Positions 42,961 through 57,400 of a DNA stretch of 64,000 bases are shown here, one piece after another (the stretch's first letter is position 1; every line of letters begins with the position of its first letter). The position numbers were made by a program, and so were the translations under genes. The notes below the pieces were generated by a model. That model ran no database searches and was not told the DNA's origin. It was given only the letters and a program-made list of their open reading frames with translations. This stretch comes from Gymnogyps californianus. Taxonomy: Eukaryota > Chordata > Aves > Accipitriformes > Cathartidae. The stretch spans positions 33,769,001-33,833,000 of the forward strand of contig NC_059478.1 in the NCBI RefSeq assembly GCF_018139145.2, read 5' to 3'.

Positions 42961-45900
42961 AATTTCAACTGGACCATCTGCCCTGCAGCCCACTGTCCTC
43001 TCTTGGCAAAGAGCACCGCTTGGAGGCCCTTGGCTGGCTGAGTTGTTCTGGCTGCCAGGAGCGAGCTGAGGAGACTACCTGGGCATTACTAACACAGAGA
43101 AGAAGGGCACACAGAGGAGCTTTGCAGGAAAGCAAAGCCTGAGCCCAGGCACTGAAGTGTCCCTGCCATCAACAGCACAGGAGGGCTGCAGCAGGCAGCC
43201 TCCTTGGTGAACGCCAGGGCATCGGTCGCGGCATTTCAGAAGGTATAATCTGAAGTACGCAAATTTTCTTGCTTTCGTTACATGCACTGCAGTTGAATTG
43301 CCATTCTTGAAAAAACATCCAGTTAGAAACTGACAGCGTTGATGAGGAGAAATGCCGTCAGCGGATGTTTTAGAGTGGGACAGTTTCTACAGATTGAATA
43401 TGTTGTTCTGCTTAACAAACCAGTAACAAGACATACCACATGCGGAGTAACAACTGTTTTCCCATCAAGCTATTAGAGTCTTGACTGCAGGCCTACGTAC
43501 TAGATCCCTCTGCAAATGTTTTAAAATGGAGTACCTCGGTCCTCACGATTATACTACCTGGATGCGGCAGCTGGAGAAGGCACAGCGCAGACCGAGGGGC
43601 TACTCACCTCAGTCAAGGAGCGACTTCAGGAACGCGGAGCTACTGGCAGTCTGAACATACTCTGTGGAGGAGGAAAATCAGTTTTGATAAACTGAATGAT
43701 GGTGTTATTACAGAATTTGTGAAAATCCCCGCACAAACATGAGTTAAGTTACTGCGGTGGTTAACAGAACCCCTTTTACTTCATACAGTTACTGTGTCTC
43801 AACAGTAATTCAGGAGATTGTCTTAATTACTTGTGAGTGTATGCACATATGCTACATCATTACCAATGATGACAAAGCAGAACAGAATGTGTTACCAGTA
43901 TTAGACGCTGGTCCTTCTTTTTTGCTATTAATAATAAAGACTAAATAAAAATCCATAAGGGCCGTATTGGCAGATTCGGCAGAATGCAATCAAGGACTGC
44001 GTGAGAGGAACAACCGTCCCGAGTCCTCTGAGGGGATGGCAAAAAGAGAGGCAAGCACGCCTGAGCCCGTGCTCAAGGAGGGCAGGGCCCGGGTGAAGGG
44101 CTCAGCAGGCGGCTGGAAGAAGTAGAGGAAAAGTGTGCAGGGGTAGAAGGGAACTCGGGGAATGAGAACACAGAGGGAAAGGGTCTGGAAGCAGGCGCAG
44201 CTGCGTGCCAAGACTGCCGAATGGCTTTCCGCAGCAGATGATCAGCTCTGGTCTCAGTACCCTTAGCGTCTGCTGACGGTTCATACTGCATTTTGATTCC
44301 TCCTCCACCACGAAATGGCGAAGAGAGAATTCAGAATTATTCGCTTTATATTAAACACGCTGAGAACAACAAACAGATGTTTACAGCGGCTTATAGCTAA
44401 AAAGATTCCTCCTGTGAGGAAAGGGGCTGTGTATAAACCTAGACGGAGAGAGGCCACAAAGCCACCAAAGCCACGGTGGGTGGTGGGGAAGATTCTCCTC
44501 AGTTCTCCTCATTTGGCATGCCGGGGTCCCTTAGGTGTCACACGCTGCCTGTATGACGCGATGTGACGCAGAAGAGCTGCCTGTGGATCTGACGGGAGGT
44601 GCCCGTGACGTTACCTGGAGCTGACCCAGAGCGAGCCAGAAATTCCGTCCTGAGCTAGGTCTCAGAAGGTTACTCCATAAAAAAGGCATCCAGTTCAACT
44701 TTGCCTCAGGTACAACTTTTCAGCGTTATACCTAATAAACGCCAGTTGTTTACACACATTATCATCAAAAGAACCCCACTAACTATTGCTTAAAATAGGA
44801 AACTGTCCAGTCTTGTAGGACAAGTAACAGAAAAAAGACAGATTTAATTACAAGTTGGTTTATTTGTACTAAATGCAACTTCCAAATTCAGTCTTTGTGA
44901 ATCCTTTAATGACTGATTGCGGCATTTTGACTACGCAGTACTTAAAGAACCCATACATGCCAAAGCAACCGTGCCAAGACCTGCATTTCACTCTGAGAAG
45001 CTGTCTTAAAAAGTGTAAGCTGCCCATATTCATATAAAACATCATTAACTCAGGTTTCTTTCCAAACATACACCATGATAGGACCTTCTGACAAAAGCCT
45101 TATTTATAGTAATATTTATACAGATGGCATTAAGATTTAGATATTTGAGTAATTGAATAATACGATTTACTACTCATGTGCTCCAAAACCTTACAATGCT
45201 TGTTGTAGCAGTTTAAGCTTTTTTTTTTTTTTTTTTTGGTGCATATTTGAGCTGATGAAGATAATGAGTTGTTCTTAAAAAACTCCAACAAAACAGACCA
45301 AAAAACACCCAACGACCCTTCTCTCTCGATATTTGTATATGCAGGACTCCTAAGTACGTTAAACTACATAAAAGCAAAGAGAACATTAGCAAAACCTCTG
45401 TATGAAAATCTGTTGTGACCAGGGCAGCCTGGAAAGGCAGGGATCTGCGGAGGCGACCAGAAAGACGTCTGGGCTGCAGCCGACTGCGGCCCAAGCCCTA
45501 GCTGGGTGCCGGACCAGGCTGCCCGTCCTCTCTTCTCGTCAGCTCAGCATTTGAGGGTTGCGCAGGGTAAGGCAGCGGCGGCAGAGTCACCAGAAACCTC
45601 AGCCCTGCGCGGGCGGGCTGGTAGAAGCCTTGCTGCCCTTTGCCATGGTGTCTCCTATCCCCGGCCCACCAAAGCATTAAAAGGGCAGAATCTTCCCAAC
45701 TTTCTTTTCCCCTCCTACTTCCACTGCCATTCTTTCCCAAGTTTGACTGCTCTAAAACATTTACAGATCTAAAAAGCAGAGAGAAAAAAAAAATGTTCAC
45801 CTGTCAGGTGATATAAAACCAATCTTCTACTAAATGTGCCAGAATAATTTTTCTCCACCTCAACCACAGTTAAAACCTTCAGTCTATTCATTACTGTCTT

Positions 45901-48900
45901 TTTATAGTATTTTTATTTAATAAAACCTATTAAGACTACCATACAAATCTCTTTACTTATGCTTTTATCTTTTAACTGATCAATTTTTATATTGCTGACA
46001 TCCCTTCTTCACCATTTGCTCATTTAAAAATTCATAGTATATGAGCTATGTCTCTGGAGAAAACGTCTATAAAATTTGTTACAGCTGGCAAATGTGTATG
46101 AGTCAGTGATAGCACATGACTAAATGCTTCACAGAAAATAAAATTTGTTTCTGTAGTAAGCAGAACTGTTTAAATGTTATTTATTTTTATGTTTCAAAGA
46201 AAATATATTGTGAAGTGCTGCATTGATTTAATACGCAACAATGTCTGTGTACACGCTGTACAAGGAAAATTTATGAAACCTTTGCACAACTCCTTTAATT
46301 GAATTTTCCAAATCTCTCACCACACACAAATAATCAATATCTTCTGCAGAGAAAACCAGTCAGAATTATTACAGTCTTTCTTTTCAATTTTGTTGTCATC
46401 AGCACATACACAGCACCTGGATATTTGTAATGTCTGGATAGCAAGTTATTTACACCTCTTAAACATATAATTGCTACTAAGTGAGTCCAAACTAATGTTT
46501 CCTTTCTTTTTTATTTAAAATAATTATATTCATGGGAGAAAGCAATATTTATTCTCATGTAGGAGTTGCTACATGTAGCTGTTGAAAGAACTACAATTCT
46601 TTTTAATTTTTCATTAAGCTTAATACTCTAAAGTCTAGATCCACTAGAATTAAAAATTAATAGCTGTTGCATCTGTAAAAAGGCACATAGGAAAAGAGAG
46701 TATAAACACAAGTGTGAAATTAATGAATAAATGTGGCTGACACCTAAATATAAAATGCAGGCTGACAGTTCTATATGTATATACGTCTGAGGCCCATAGT
46801 CATATGTCTCATGTGCATTTCTGTATCTGCCACAAAAGTTAATAGCTTAATATTTCATCTACATAGCAGAGGATGTTAAATCATTGGAGAGGTTTGTAAT
46901 TTGCCCCCTTCCTTCCATCCAAAAAGCTTATCATGTCAGTGACCTCAGACCCAGACCCTTCTCAAACCTCAGGCTGTATTTTAAAATACGCACTCTTAAG
47001 GTGCAGGTACCATCCAACAGACCCCTAACCTGCTGGGAAAGAGCGCAGCATTTGGGGGTCAAACAGAAACCTGTCCGCCAGCTCCTTTACCTTTCGGTAG
47101 CATTCTTTCAGTCGACAAGGTTACTCACCGGTCCTAGGAAAATCACTAGCCTTGCAGATTTGGGGTACCAGGCTAAGTGGGTTTTGTTACCTCTTCTAGA
47201 CTGTAAAGGACTTTGCATTGTTACAAACCAAAAAAAAAGACCCGCCTGCACACCATGAGAGACGACGTACAGTCAAATTTAGCCTGCGCAACAACAGCTT
47301 TTCATCCCCACAATACAAATCAGAATACAACACACTCCTCCTCCAGGTGCACTTTGGGGCAATCTCGCAATTAGTTTTGCTTGTAAATGCAGGAGGGCAG
47401 AACGATTTCTCCGGGTCTCTGCACGGGGACGTTCAAAATAACTTACGAGTAAACAACACGGGTGAGTTGCACTAAGTCCGTGCGTGCACACGCACACTCA
47501 CATGGTCAGCGCTGAAGTAGCCTTAATTCAGTTTTGCTTAATGCGGTCCCATTTACAAGTGTTCACACTGAGGTATAACTTAAAAACATAACTGAGATTA
47601 ACTTTTCCCCATGTCTAATGGCAGAAAAGGCTTATGAGCAGAAATACAGACAGATCTTCCACAGGGAAGAGCAGATGAACGAGGCCAGATTCCCTCCAGC
47701 ATCACATAGACAAAGTTACGATTTCTTGAAGTTGTCTCGCCAATGACATAGAACATAACGCTCAAAGGGTACGCTCATTTCCATCGGCCGGTTTCAGCTC
47801 CAAGGAATCACCTGCCAGTTGGGAACGCGTGCGGTGCCTCTGCACAATCATCTCCCTCTTTAATCTCTGCCATTCACCTGCACTTCAAGGCCCTAAGTCG
47901 TGCCAGTCCCAGCGACTGCTCTTCTAGAGGAAATCCTGCAAAGCGCCGCCGGACTGCAGCCCCTTCCCGCCACCTCTGGCCACGAGAAGAATCTTGGCCC
48001 AAGGGTTCTCTGTCCTGTGGTAAAGGCACGTACGTGCTCCGTACTGCAGTTGCATTACAGATCTAGTCTGTGTAAGCGTCAGCTCTGGCCTGCGCAGCCT
48101 TGGGCATACAGGCTTTCTGGTGCTAGGTTGACTAACTTGAATGCAATTGAACAGCAGGCTTTAGAGCGTATTTTCAGACCTTCAGAGAATAATAATTTTT
48201 AATTCAATCTCGTAGTTTCACAGCCTGTCTGAGTAGGCCAAGAGGGCAAGTCGTATCTTGGTTGCATGCAGGACTTAAGTGAAGAGTACCGATGACCATC
48301 ATCTCTCTGCCAAACACTGTGTACGGACATTAACTCAGAGCAGACATTTCTGATGTGTGGCAAAACACCAAACCTGGCCTTTAGTGTTAAGAATTGAAGT
48401 AAGCATATCATTTGCAAAAAAAAGCGCTAAATCTCCATCTAATAATAATCTATTTGAAAAAAAGTCCTTCACCATCATCTTTGTTGCTTTTAGAGATGAT
48501 GTACACCACAAAAAGGCTGCTGGAGAGATCTTGTCAAACTTTTGCTAGAAAGAAGCCTAGGATTTAACTGAAAGGACCTTGGTAGAACTAAGGAACTGCT
48601 GTTTGTGTCAGCATTAGCAGCTTTTTCCAAAGAGATTAAAAACACGGAAGAACTGAACCCCAGAAAAGCCTCTATCACAAATGCCTAGAAGCAGGGCTTT
48701 GCACAAACTAGAGCATACGGTTCATCCTTACAGTCAGCTCGTGTACCAGTTCTTACGAGAGGCCTACAGATCTGTTGGATAAAAAGGCCTTTCCCAATAC
48801 CTAGGTCCAATCCCTGTATCCATCTCATCGCTTCCCTGAAAAGTGAGTATTTGCTGTAAGCAAAGACAATCACGATATTTGTTCCATTTGCTCTCAAGGA

Positions 48901-49812
48901 ATGGAAACTCTGGAAAGAAACTCAAGTTTCTGAATAAATTTACTTGTGAATTCATTCAGTTCATTTAATAAATTTCTGCTGAGCCAGTTCACGAGACTTA
49001 CTTTTCCCAGAAAAGGTACAATGACATTTCTTCCCTGCAAGTGCATACAAAGTTGGGCTGAGAAAAAAAATGTGTTTTTTAGGTTAGGGTTTTTACAGTC
49101 AGAAAAATCCACAGATATGTTCCTGAAAATATACATCTGAAGTCTGATGTATCCCCCTTTTCCCCAGAAGATCCCAATGGAGGAGGAAGAGGAAGGATAG
49201 GTGAGAGACAGACACCCAACTATGTCTAAAGGTTAACAAATTTATTCTACTTTATTTGAGAATGAGGTAGAAATATATTGTAAACTTGATTTACCCGCAC
49301 TCACAGCAACCCACCAGCAGTCCAGCCCCAAGCTATTTAGTTGCTTGTACACAAACACCCGCTACAAAGTGCAAACTCAAACTGACATGAATTGGGATAA
49401 ACTGTGGAATATCGTATTCTTACCATTTTCTCTGTTTGGAGAAGGAACTCTGCTTATTAAGGAGGCGTCTGTATTTTGCAGTGTTTCTGAAACGGGATTT
49501 CATGTTTCGCCATATACACAGAGTCTTCAAAAACTTGGATTGGGGAGTAAGAACTCAGCATTCCTTGGTCCCTAATCTCTCCAGCTTTGCTTTCATTAGT
49601 AATTTCAAGTGGCGTTAAATGAAAACCCATCTAGATAACCCTGATCTAGTCTCTTGGAAAGCCACCACTACTGGTGCAAAGAGTGCAAACTTCAGCCACT
49701 TGTATTAAAAACAATATGAAAGTTAGGAATGTTTAGAACTAAACTTAATAGAGGTGATGATCATATTTGCCCATGGGCTTGGCAGGATGAACAACAACAT
49801 AGAAAAGAATTT

Positions 49813-49818
49813 TTTATT
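49813..49818 (-). terminator. ITGB3BP: Possible ITGB3BP poly(A) signal
   Basis: Reading down from the ITGB3BP stop, this is the first canonical AATAAA on the minus strand (TTTATT on plus), about 1.55 kb after the stop. The distance is long and non-canonical signals nearer cannot be excluded. Confidence 0.25.
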
Positions 49819-51368
49819 TCATTACAAGATACAGTCTGAAAACAGTTTTCCTTAACACTGCAAGTATTTGATCTTCTATAACACACTCTTCTTGTTTCTC
49901 ACTTGGACAGCAGACGGAGTCATGGATATGATTTATGTCAGTGTTTTTGTTTTTGGGAAGCAAACTATTAGTATAATTTGTAACAACCAGCTTATGTAGC
50001 TTTCCTGTTTAGAATGTTATCTTCACTCCTTGAAACTCTGAACCTATTAAGTTTTCCTTTAAAATATGCGTATCACAACCTACACATTTATTCTCAACAC
50101 ACATAAAGCATGTTTTGGATGGCAACATACTGACTAGATTTCATCTCTTGGCAGTTGCTTTACAGTTTGCTTACATTCCGTTCAAAAACATTTTGTTTAC
50201 TGTAAACGCTAGTCATGGACAAACAATGATGCCATTTTTTATGCCGGTCACACAAAATGATATACTGTGTTCTACATAATGCTGCCCATTGAGCAAGGAA
50301 TGTTTTGTATTACGTTGTTTTAAGTAGAGGTTGTTTATGTAAAGTAAATAAATTTCATGCCTCACCATGTGATGATAATGTGACATTCCAGCTGTATCAA
50401 GCCACAGAACAGTCATAAGTTTTAAGTCTTGAGCATAACTAATTAAAAATAATTATGAAAAACCACATCCAAAACTAAAAGGCAAAGTAAAACATCTCCA
50501 GATGCTCTTCTTTTATCACATACTTCTTCGCCTCTCCTAGTACTGTGTTTTCAAGACAGCAAAATTGACATTGAAACGTCATCAAAATTGGTCAACTTAC
50601 ACTCCTAATTCAATTTTCCATCCTACTTTCACAAAATATCTCATTTCTCATCGAACAAGACTGGATATATGTTTAGCGTTAGGGGCTAGTTTCTCGAGCA
50701 AAGATGGAACTATAAATGTATATCCTGGTGACCATTAAAAAGCAACGCACAAAGGAAGCAATGACTGTTTAAATCTGCCATGGCCCCCGGCGTTCACCAT
50801 GATCGGTGCCAGATAGGGGCTGCGATCATTTGAACAGAAGGACGTAGGGAGCTGTAAATCAGAAATAGCAGATTGCACAAATGAGCCAAATTCCTTAAAA
50901 AGTGATGTCACTCCCTTTCATTTTGTGGTAATCTGCTGGAGCTGAGGAAACTTAAGTTTGACCAATTTTCTTTCCTTTAAGAGAATTCCCCACAGCAGAA
51001 AGAATTCAGGCCTGTGGAAGAGCAGATACGACCAAAATCAAAGGGGCTGCTTGTGATATGAAGCAGTCCTGCTGGTTGGGACAGCTGGCAGACAGAGCAG
51101 TAGAGATGCCATCACCAATTTTGAGTCTGGTTTTGCTCTATTTTAAGATAGAATGCGTGAAGATAACAGAAATATCAGAATATCGGTGGTGAATGTTTGT
51201 TGATTTTACAGGGTGTGAGAGAAAAAAATAAATCTTGTGTGTATCCCCCGCCACCTTCCCAGCTAGACAAAGGCACTAAAGTGGCTATGTGGGCCACACT
51301 ATATTAAACGCCACCAACTTCAAATATTTTCACAGCACTAGTTATGAAGAAACCTAATAGTTAGGATT

Positions 51369-51460
51369 TCACAGTCCCCTGGAGTGTGCTAAGTACCTCA
51401 CAATACATATAAGGTGAAAAAGGGTTTGCTGCAAAGACTGTATGCTACTTGGCTTATACA
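51369..51460 (-). CDS. ITGB3BP: ITGB3BP last coding exon, extended C terminus
   Basis: A strong acceptor (a long pyrimidine tract ending TGCATTTTCAG) leads into VYKPSSIQSLQQTLFHLI and on to LAHSRGL, then TGA. The segment SIQSLQQTL lines up with SYEFLKAIL at the human end, and the phase fits the exon before. The human LKAIL (LxxIL) is here LQQTL, followed by about 16 extra residues. Confidence 0.7.
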
Positions 51461-54400
51461 CTGAAAATGCAGGGGGAGGGAGGAGAATGAGGAAGAACAA
51501 GGATAACTGGTATACATAAAAGGTATGTAAACTCTTTAGGATCGTTTCTAGACCATGCCTCAAGTGCAAGACCATTAATGATTTCTTCCCTTGCACAGTT
51601 TCATGGAGAAATACCCAATACAATGAAAATAGCACAAAAGATGAAATTTACATTTGAGTAGTGCAAAAGTTTTCAGAAGAAACACATTTGATTATCATCA
51701 TTTTCACATACTAAAAGTTACCCAACTTATTTCAAGTGGAAAGAATTAAGAAGGAGTCAACTAAAAGGAATCATCAAAACATCTGTTACACAGGACTTAC
51801 AAAAAGTTTCCTACCTCGGGCAGGAAGTTTTCCATGGTTTCTTTTCAACAGCTGCAGTTCTTCTGCTTGACTCACTAGTGAAGAAATAAATCTGAAATCA
51901 ATAAATGTTGCCCCAGAGATTTCAAAGAAAATGATACCTATGCCACCGTTTTCACTTTCAAAGCCTTTGGATTTTTCTTCAAGTGATGACGAAAAAACAC
52001 TTACCTATGTAACTGTGCTCAAAAAAATTAACAACAAATTCTCAAAATTAACATAATTTTGAGAAGTTGTGCTTACAAGCCTCATACCACATTTTGTTCC
52101 CATTTTTGTCTTCTAGTGCTGACATGGTGCTTTGTTCCTAATTCAGAGATGGGGGGGCAAAAGATGATTCTTTCCCATTTTGAAGGCAACAAGAAGCTAA
52201 CAGAAAGAGTGGACATAACACAAAGTGTCAACAATAGGTCTGACATCTCATTTGAGCAGTCTTACTGCCCTATCCGCAGTGTAGGGTAGTAATGTAAACA
52301 CAGACTATTTTCAGAAAACTTCATTTTGTATAAGAAAGCATCTGGTTATATGCATTACAGTGGGAACTAGTACAGCGTATACACATGCAAAATGAAAACC
52401 GAACGAGCATTGGAATACAAGTCAGGAAAGAAATGGTAATTTAAACAACAGTAGCTGCTGGAATTGTGTGGTGGATGAATTCCACTGCTGGGGCGCATGC
52501 ACCTAATGCATTAGAAGAGTCACAGCGCTCTTGGTAAGAAAAATTCTCGAGCACCTGCGGCTTTACTGTCCACCTGTTTCCAACTGCGAACAAAGTAGCC
52601 GTCCCGGTCACCCTAGGTTTTGCTTTCCTATAGCTAGTTCCAGTGTTTTTACACTCTGCAGAAAACAGAGCAACCAGACAGGTTGTAGAATAATGTGTAC
52701 CGGCAAAATATCACATTTGCTGCAGGTTAAGAAACTGTTTTATCATCTTTGCATGCTTGTCCAGAGACTGGACACAGGGACTACGTGTATGCATCTATTA
52801 TTCATATTCCCTGGTCAGCTGGAAACTAGATTATCAGCGGTTGGTATGGAAAGTTGTATGGAAAGAAACAGGAACAATGTTATATATACAAGCTTTGGAG
52901 GAGAAGTAGCGGTAGGTAAATGCAGTCTTAGACACACACCTGCACCACAAACATGTTATGTGGGTACAGAGAAAAGGTGTTGCTACTGTGAAAACAAATG
53001 TACAAACTGTTCCGAGGCATAAAGACTGGGGCCCCTTGGGTGCCTACAGCTACCTTTCATCACTTTTAACTCTTAAAGGAATGACCTAGAAAGGGAGATG
53101 TTTATTTTTTCTCCCTGAAAGCCAATAGCTTTTTTTTTTCCTGCAGTTATCCATAATGCAAGTTTTTTGCATTAGGATATTTCCTCATCACATACTTCTC
53201 TTCTAGTTGCAGAGGCAGTTGGCAAGAGAGGTATGAATGCACTTTTTGCTGCTGAGGATTCACGTCTGACTTGGAGTAAGGATAAAGAGTTTCCTAAAAA
53301 TGGACACACATAAATTAAAATCTTTGGCTTTCTGGGTTCCTTTGGAAAAGTATTACAGATGTGCCATCTGTAAAGTGCCCTTATCCCAACACAGTAAGCA
53401 TCTGGTATGTCCATCATTTAAAGACACATGAATAGCCAATTTTTAAAGCTTGGAAACCTATATTCAGCCTAATCCTCCTAACAGGCAAACAAACAAAACA
53501 ACTTCCTTGCAAAAAGAGAAGAAAGGCAATGCAATCAAAGTGCAAACGTTTAGCCTAATCACTAGCTAACTACCCACTAAGTATCTAACTATTTACATAA
53601 GAAAAGGTGTTGCTCTTGCAAGTTTTTCCTCCCCATCTGTGACTGTGAGTTAGAAGAGTGGGCCGTTGGGGTTGCCTTTCTTTTATGTCCCTGGTTGGAT
53701 GCACAAGGACATTTAAGGTGCATCTGTCCTGACCAAAAGAACTCACACGTCAGAGTCCTGGGGTATAACACTCCATTATAACACAGACTCTAGGGTATGA
53801 CTCTAGGAAACGTTTGGAATGATCATTGTTAAATTGTTATAAAGGGGATAAATATTATTGAAAATCCTCCTTACTTAGCACTTGGGTTTTCTGCACTTCA
53901 GCACTCAAGACGCAAGACAAGTCCGAGACACCAATAATATTTTCAAGCTCTCTACTGCCCTCTAAAGCCTGGAAAAAAAACAATAATTAAAGACATTACT
54001 AAATCTCATTCCCACGCTACCTACTTAGACGTCTACAATTTATTGAAAACATCTGAAAGAAAGCACTTTTGGAAATTTTTCATAAGTTCTAAACGATGCG
54101 TGAGTCTCCACCTCACAGAAAGTCAAAGGGACTAAAAAGTTTAAGGGTGCAAGAACATATGCTACTTTTGAAAATGGCATTCAGGTGCCTTTTAAAGTGT
54201 TACTTCAAAATCTCCTGTTATTTACGCTTCATTCGTAAGTCTTCAGCTGTTTAAACAGATTAACACTTGATCCCCAGAAAAGCAATCTTGGCACATGTAC
54301 AAGCTTGCTATAATATGTTAGTAAAATGGAAATCTACAAGCATTCAAGATTCTATTGAACACACTCCTCAGCAGTTCATGGGAGACCTAAAACCATACAC

Positions 54401-57400
54401 TATCAATCTCAGGAGAAATATAAAGGATTTTTCAATAGGGTTTTCTAAATAAACATTTCAATTAAAATATTTTAAATTAGTATCAGTCTTTTTTGTAAAT
54501 AAAACATTGTCAGACCACATATGCAAGTAAAATAAATCAATACAACACTTTGAGTACACTGAATTATTTCTCAGATATTGATATACAGCAGTGAACCTTG
54601 TGCTAAATTTATTCAGGAAACAAAATGTGAATAAAACAGAAAAGTGATTTGCATTTTAGCATGTATTAAACAGACTATTAAATGATGATACATTAGTGGT
54701 AAATTAAATAGTACAATCACTTCAACACAAAGGGGTATTTAATCTTCAAGAACATAAAAATCTATGCAGTAGTAATTCATACTTCAAGTTATAAATAATA
54801 GTTGATAACTACTTCATATGCTTTTATTTGTGTACAAAATGAGGAGCGATACAAATTAAACATGGTGTACTTGGAAAAGCAACTCCTCTAGTTTAAAAAA
54901 AAAAATCTACTAAATTCTGGGGTTTTTTTGCATTTTCTGGATTTCCAAGTCAATCCTGCCTGGTTTCAAGTATTTTATTTGCTTCCCTATTCCTTACAAC
55001 TCAAATGTTGCATATAAGATTTTCATTTTTATTTCAAATCCTATATTAAAAGTAGATTAAAAAAATAAATCAGTGTAAACCAGACCTGTAGGCTTGTCAG
55101 ATTTGCTCTTATTTTCAGAATTCTAACCAATGAACTTTTCACTTTGGACTGCAATTCCATGAACCTGCATAAAAAGTTAAAATAAAACAATTTCAATTAG
55201 CCACATCACCACTTGCTGAAAATCAGCGTTTACAATGTTTCCCAGAGTTTCTGCACATTGTAATCAGGACGGATCTAAATAAGCTGTGAACAGATGGGCT
55301 GTGCAACCTGATTGTGTCATATAACACCAAATATAACTTGCCTTTGGTTAGGATTTATATACGAACTGCCAAAAATACATATATCCTAATTTTAAGGATA
55401 GGAACTCAGGTTCAGCAATATTAGAGGATTTTCTTATGATCATGCAGGAAGACAATGGTAAAAACAGGAATTTAACTCATTTGTTCCTAAGATCAGGAAT
55501 TTAATCAAGAGGACCAGCTCCCCAAATCCACGGACTTGTTAAGACCGTACAAGACTGCTTGTAGCCATAGGAAACATGAGAAGTTAAAACGGAGCCCAAC
55601 AGGGACAACATCGCATGATGTTATTTGTTCAGCTTTATCTCCCCTTTTAAGTCACAAATATGTTTTACTACCAGTGTAAAGATGGTCAGCTTTCAGAGTT
55701 TAATGGGTTTTGCAATAAAAATTAAAATAATATACAATCAGATTAGATCTAAATGGCAGACTTTCAGGCATGATTAAGGATTTGCACTGAATATGTATTG
55801 AAAAAATTCCTGCAATGAATGTTTAGGCTATTTTCTCTTTGAACCATTTAAACAGGCAAATCAAATGGAGACAACAGAGAAATAATCTATTTACTGCTTC
55901 CTCCCACAGAAGGGAGACTCACCCTTATAAAAAACCTCAAATTTAGAAACAGAACTACAGTATGAGAAAAACTTATCACTGTAAAAACTTATCACTGTTG
56001 TATTTCAACATGGGAATAGAAGGCTACTCAGAAAAGAAAATGCTAATGTCAGTGTATTGTACAATGTATTTTCCACCTGTAAAGATAAAATGTATGGAAG
56101 TTCACATAAATATTACTGTGTAGCTGTTAGTTTATAAATGTGTTTTACTGGCATGTCACTAACTGCTAGTTTTCTCCAAATCTTGCAATTTTTTTAAAAA
56201 CATACTGAATTACTGAATGCAAACATTTACATGTCAATGAAGACTATGATTACTCAAATTGTTCTGCAATTCAAGGTTACCATCACTAAAAACCGACTCT
56301 ATATGTGTTGACCAAGGGATTTACTGAACCACAAAAAAACCCCAATTAATCAATTTAAAGCTTTCCACTGGTATAACTGTAAGGTTTTATTTTTTACTAT
56401 CTAACATGCCATCCAAACAATTCTACTATCTGTCAAGCTCCATCCCTGAGGAGATACTTACTGTCCTACAACAAAGAAATTTCAAGCTAGTGGTGGGGGA
56501 AAGCATCCATTACAAGGAAAAAAACCCAACAAACACATTGAGAGTTCAAGTGCAATAATCAAAAGGAAGAGCTACAACTTCAAACATAAGAAACATAATA
56601 CTTAGGTGAATAAATGTCACAAATATTATTTGTTAGTAAAAAAGAAATGCATGCATAAAATATCTAGCCCCAAGGGAATTTTCATCTGGGACACCAGGTA
56701 CAACTGTGATACAAATATTTAATACATACAACAGAATACAGAAACAGAATAACAGAATCAACGTATACTTAAGCATATGATGAAAGAAACCCACTCAAGT
56801 ACAAAACTCCAACTCTTTAATGTTGGTTAACTAGCCTGCACAAATACTGCGCTAGCATGGTGATACTTCTTCCAGTAACACAAGCTGCGGCACAGCAGCT
56901 GCGCTCTGCCTTCAGTATCAACAGGACTTACAGTATGACCTGTTGTCAGAAGCAGGAACACAAGGAAAGTACAAAGAAGCTGGCCTGCAAAGGAATATGT
57001 GGGCAATGGAGGTTTGCATTACACTGAGGGGTGAGCTCTTAGTGACAAACTGGGGTAATAGGAAATGCACCTCAGATTTTGGAGAGAAAGTGTGCTGGAC
57101 CTACAGAGCGGAGAATTTACATAACAATTTGAATCGGATGCACAGGCACCAGGCCTGAATGAAATACAGGACAGTCACATTACACAGAATGATAAAAAAA
57201 ATATATATAATGTCGTAGAGGAGAGAAGAAGAGATGTGGTATAGCCATGTTGATGCTGAGCTGTAAATTAGACTTTCTTGGATAGATATCAAAGATATAT
57301 GTCAAGATTCCACCAGAGGACAAGGTGAAGCATCAAATAAAAAGGCAGGACAACACAACAGGATAATAAGATTTCAAGAACAAAAATGTGTTGAAGAAGA

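Larger units (their letters stand above)
37270..49800. other. Intergenic between convergent ALG6 and ITGB3BP
   Basis: No supported gene. The region has simple repeats (38343-38386, 41166-41180, 42899-42960), GC-rich patches (about 37480-37680, 42400-43250, 44000-44300, 45420-45650) in otherwise AT-rich DNA, and a T18 run near 45220. Open frames up to 150 codons occur but carry no domain and are within chance expectation. Confidence 0.5.

Noticed and set aside
42723..43016. Poly-Gln/Arg minus-strand frame across the triplet repeat
   Set aside because: The frame is produced by the repeat; the flanks have no conserved protein features.
46018..46080. Minus-strand YYEFLN-like peptide as an alternative ITGB3BP last exon
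   Set aside because: The acceptor that would reach it puts an in-frame stop before the peptide in the required phase; the exon at 51369-51460 fits phase and splice consensus.
48180..48225. Minus-strand YEIELK-like peptide as ITGB3BP C terminus
   Set aside because: A stop codon lies just upstream in that frame and no valid acceptor joins it.
52531..53022. 163-codon plus-strand frame in an ITGB3BP intron
   Set aside because: No domain, Cys-rich end looks random, opposite strand to the gene.
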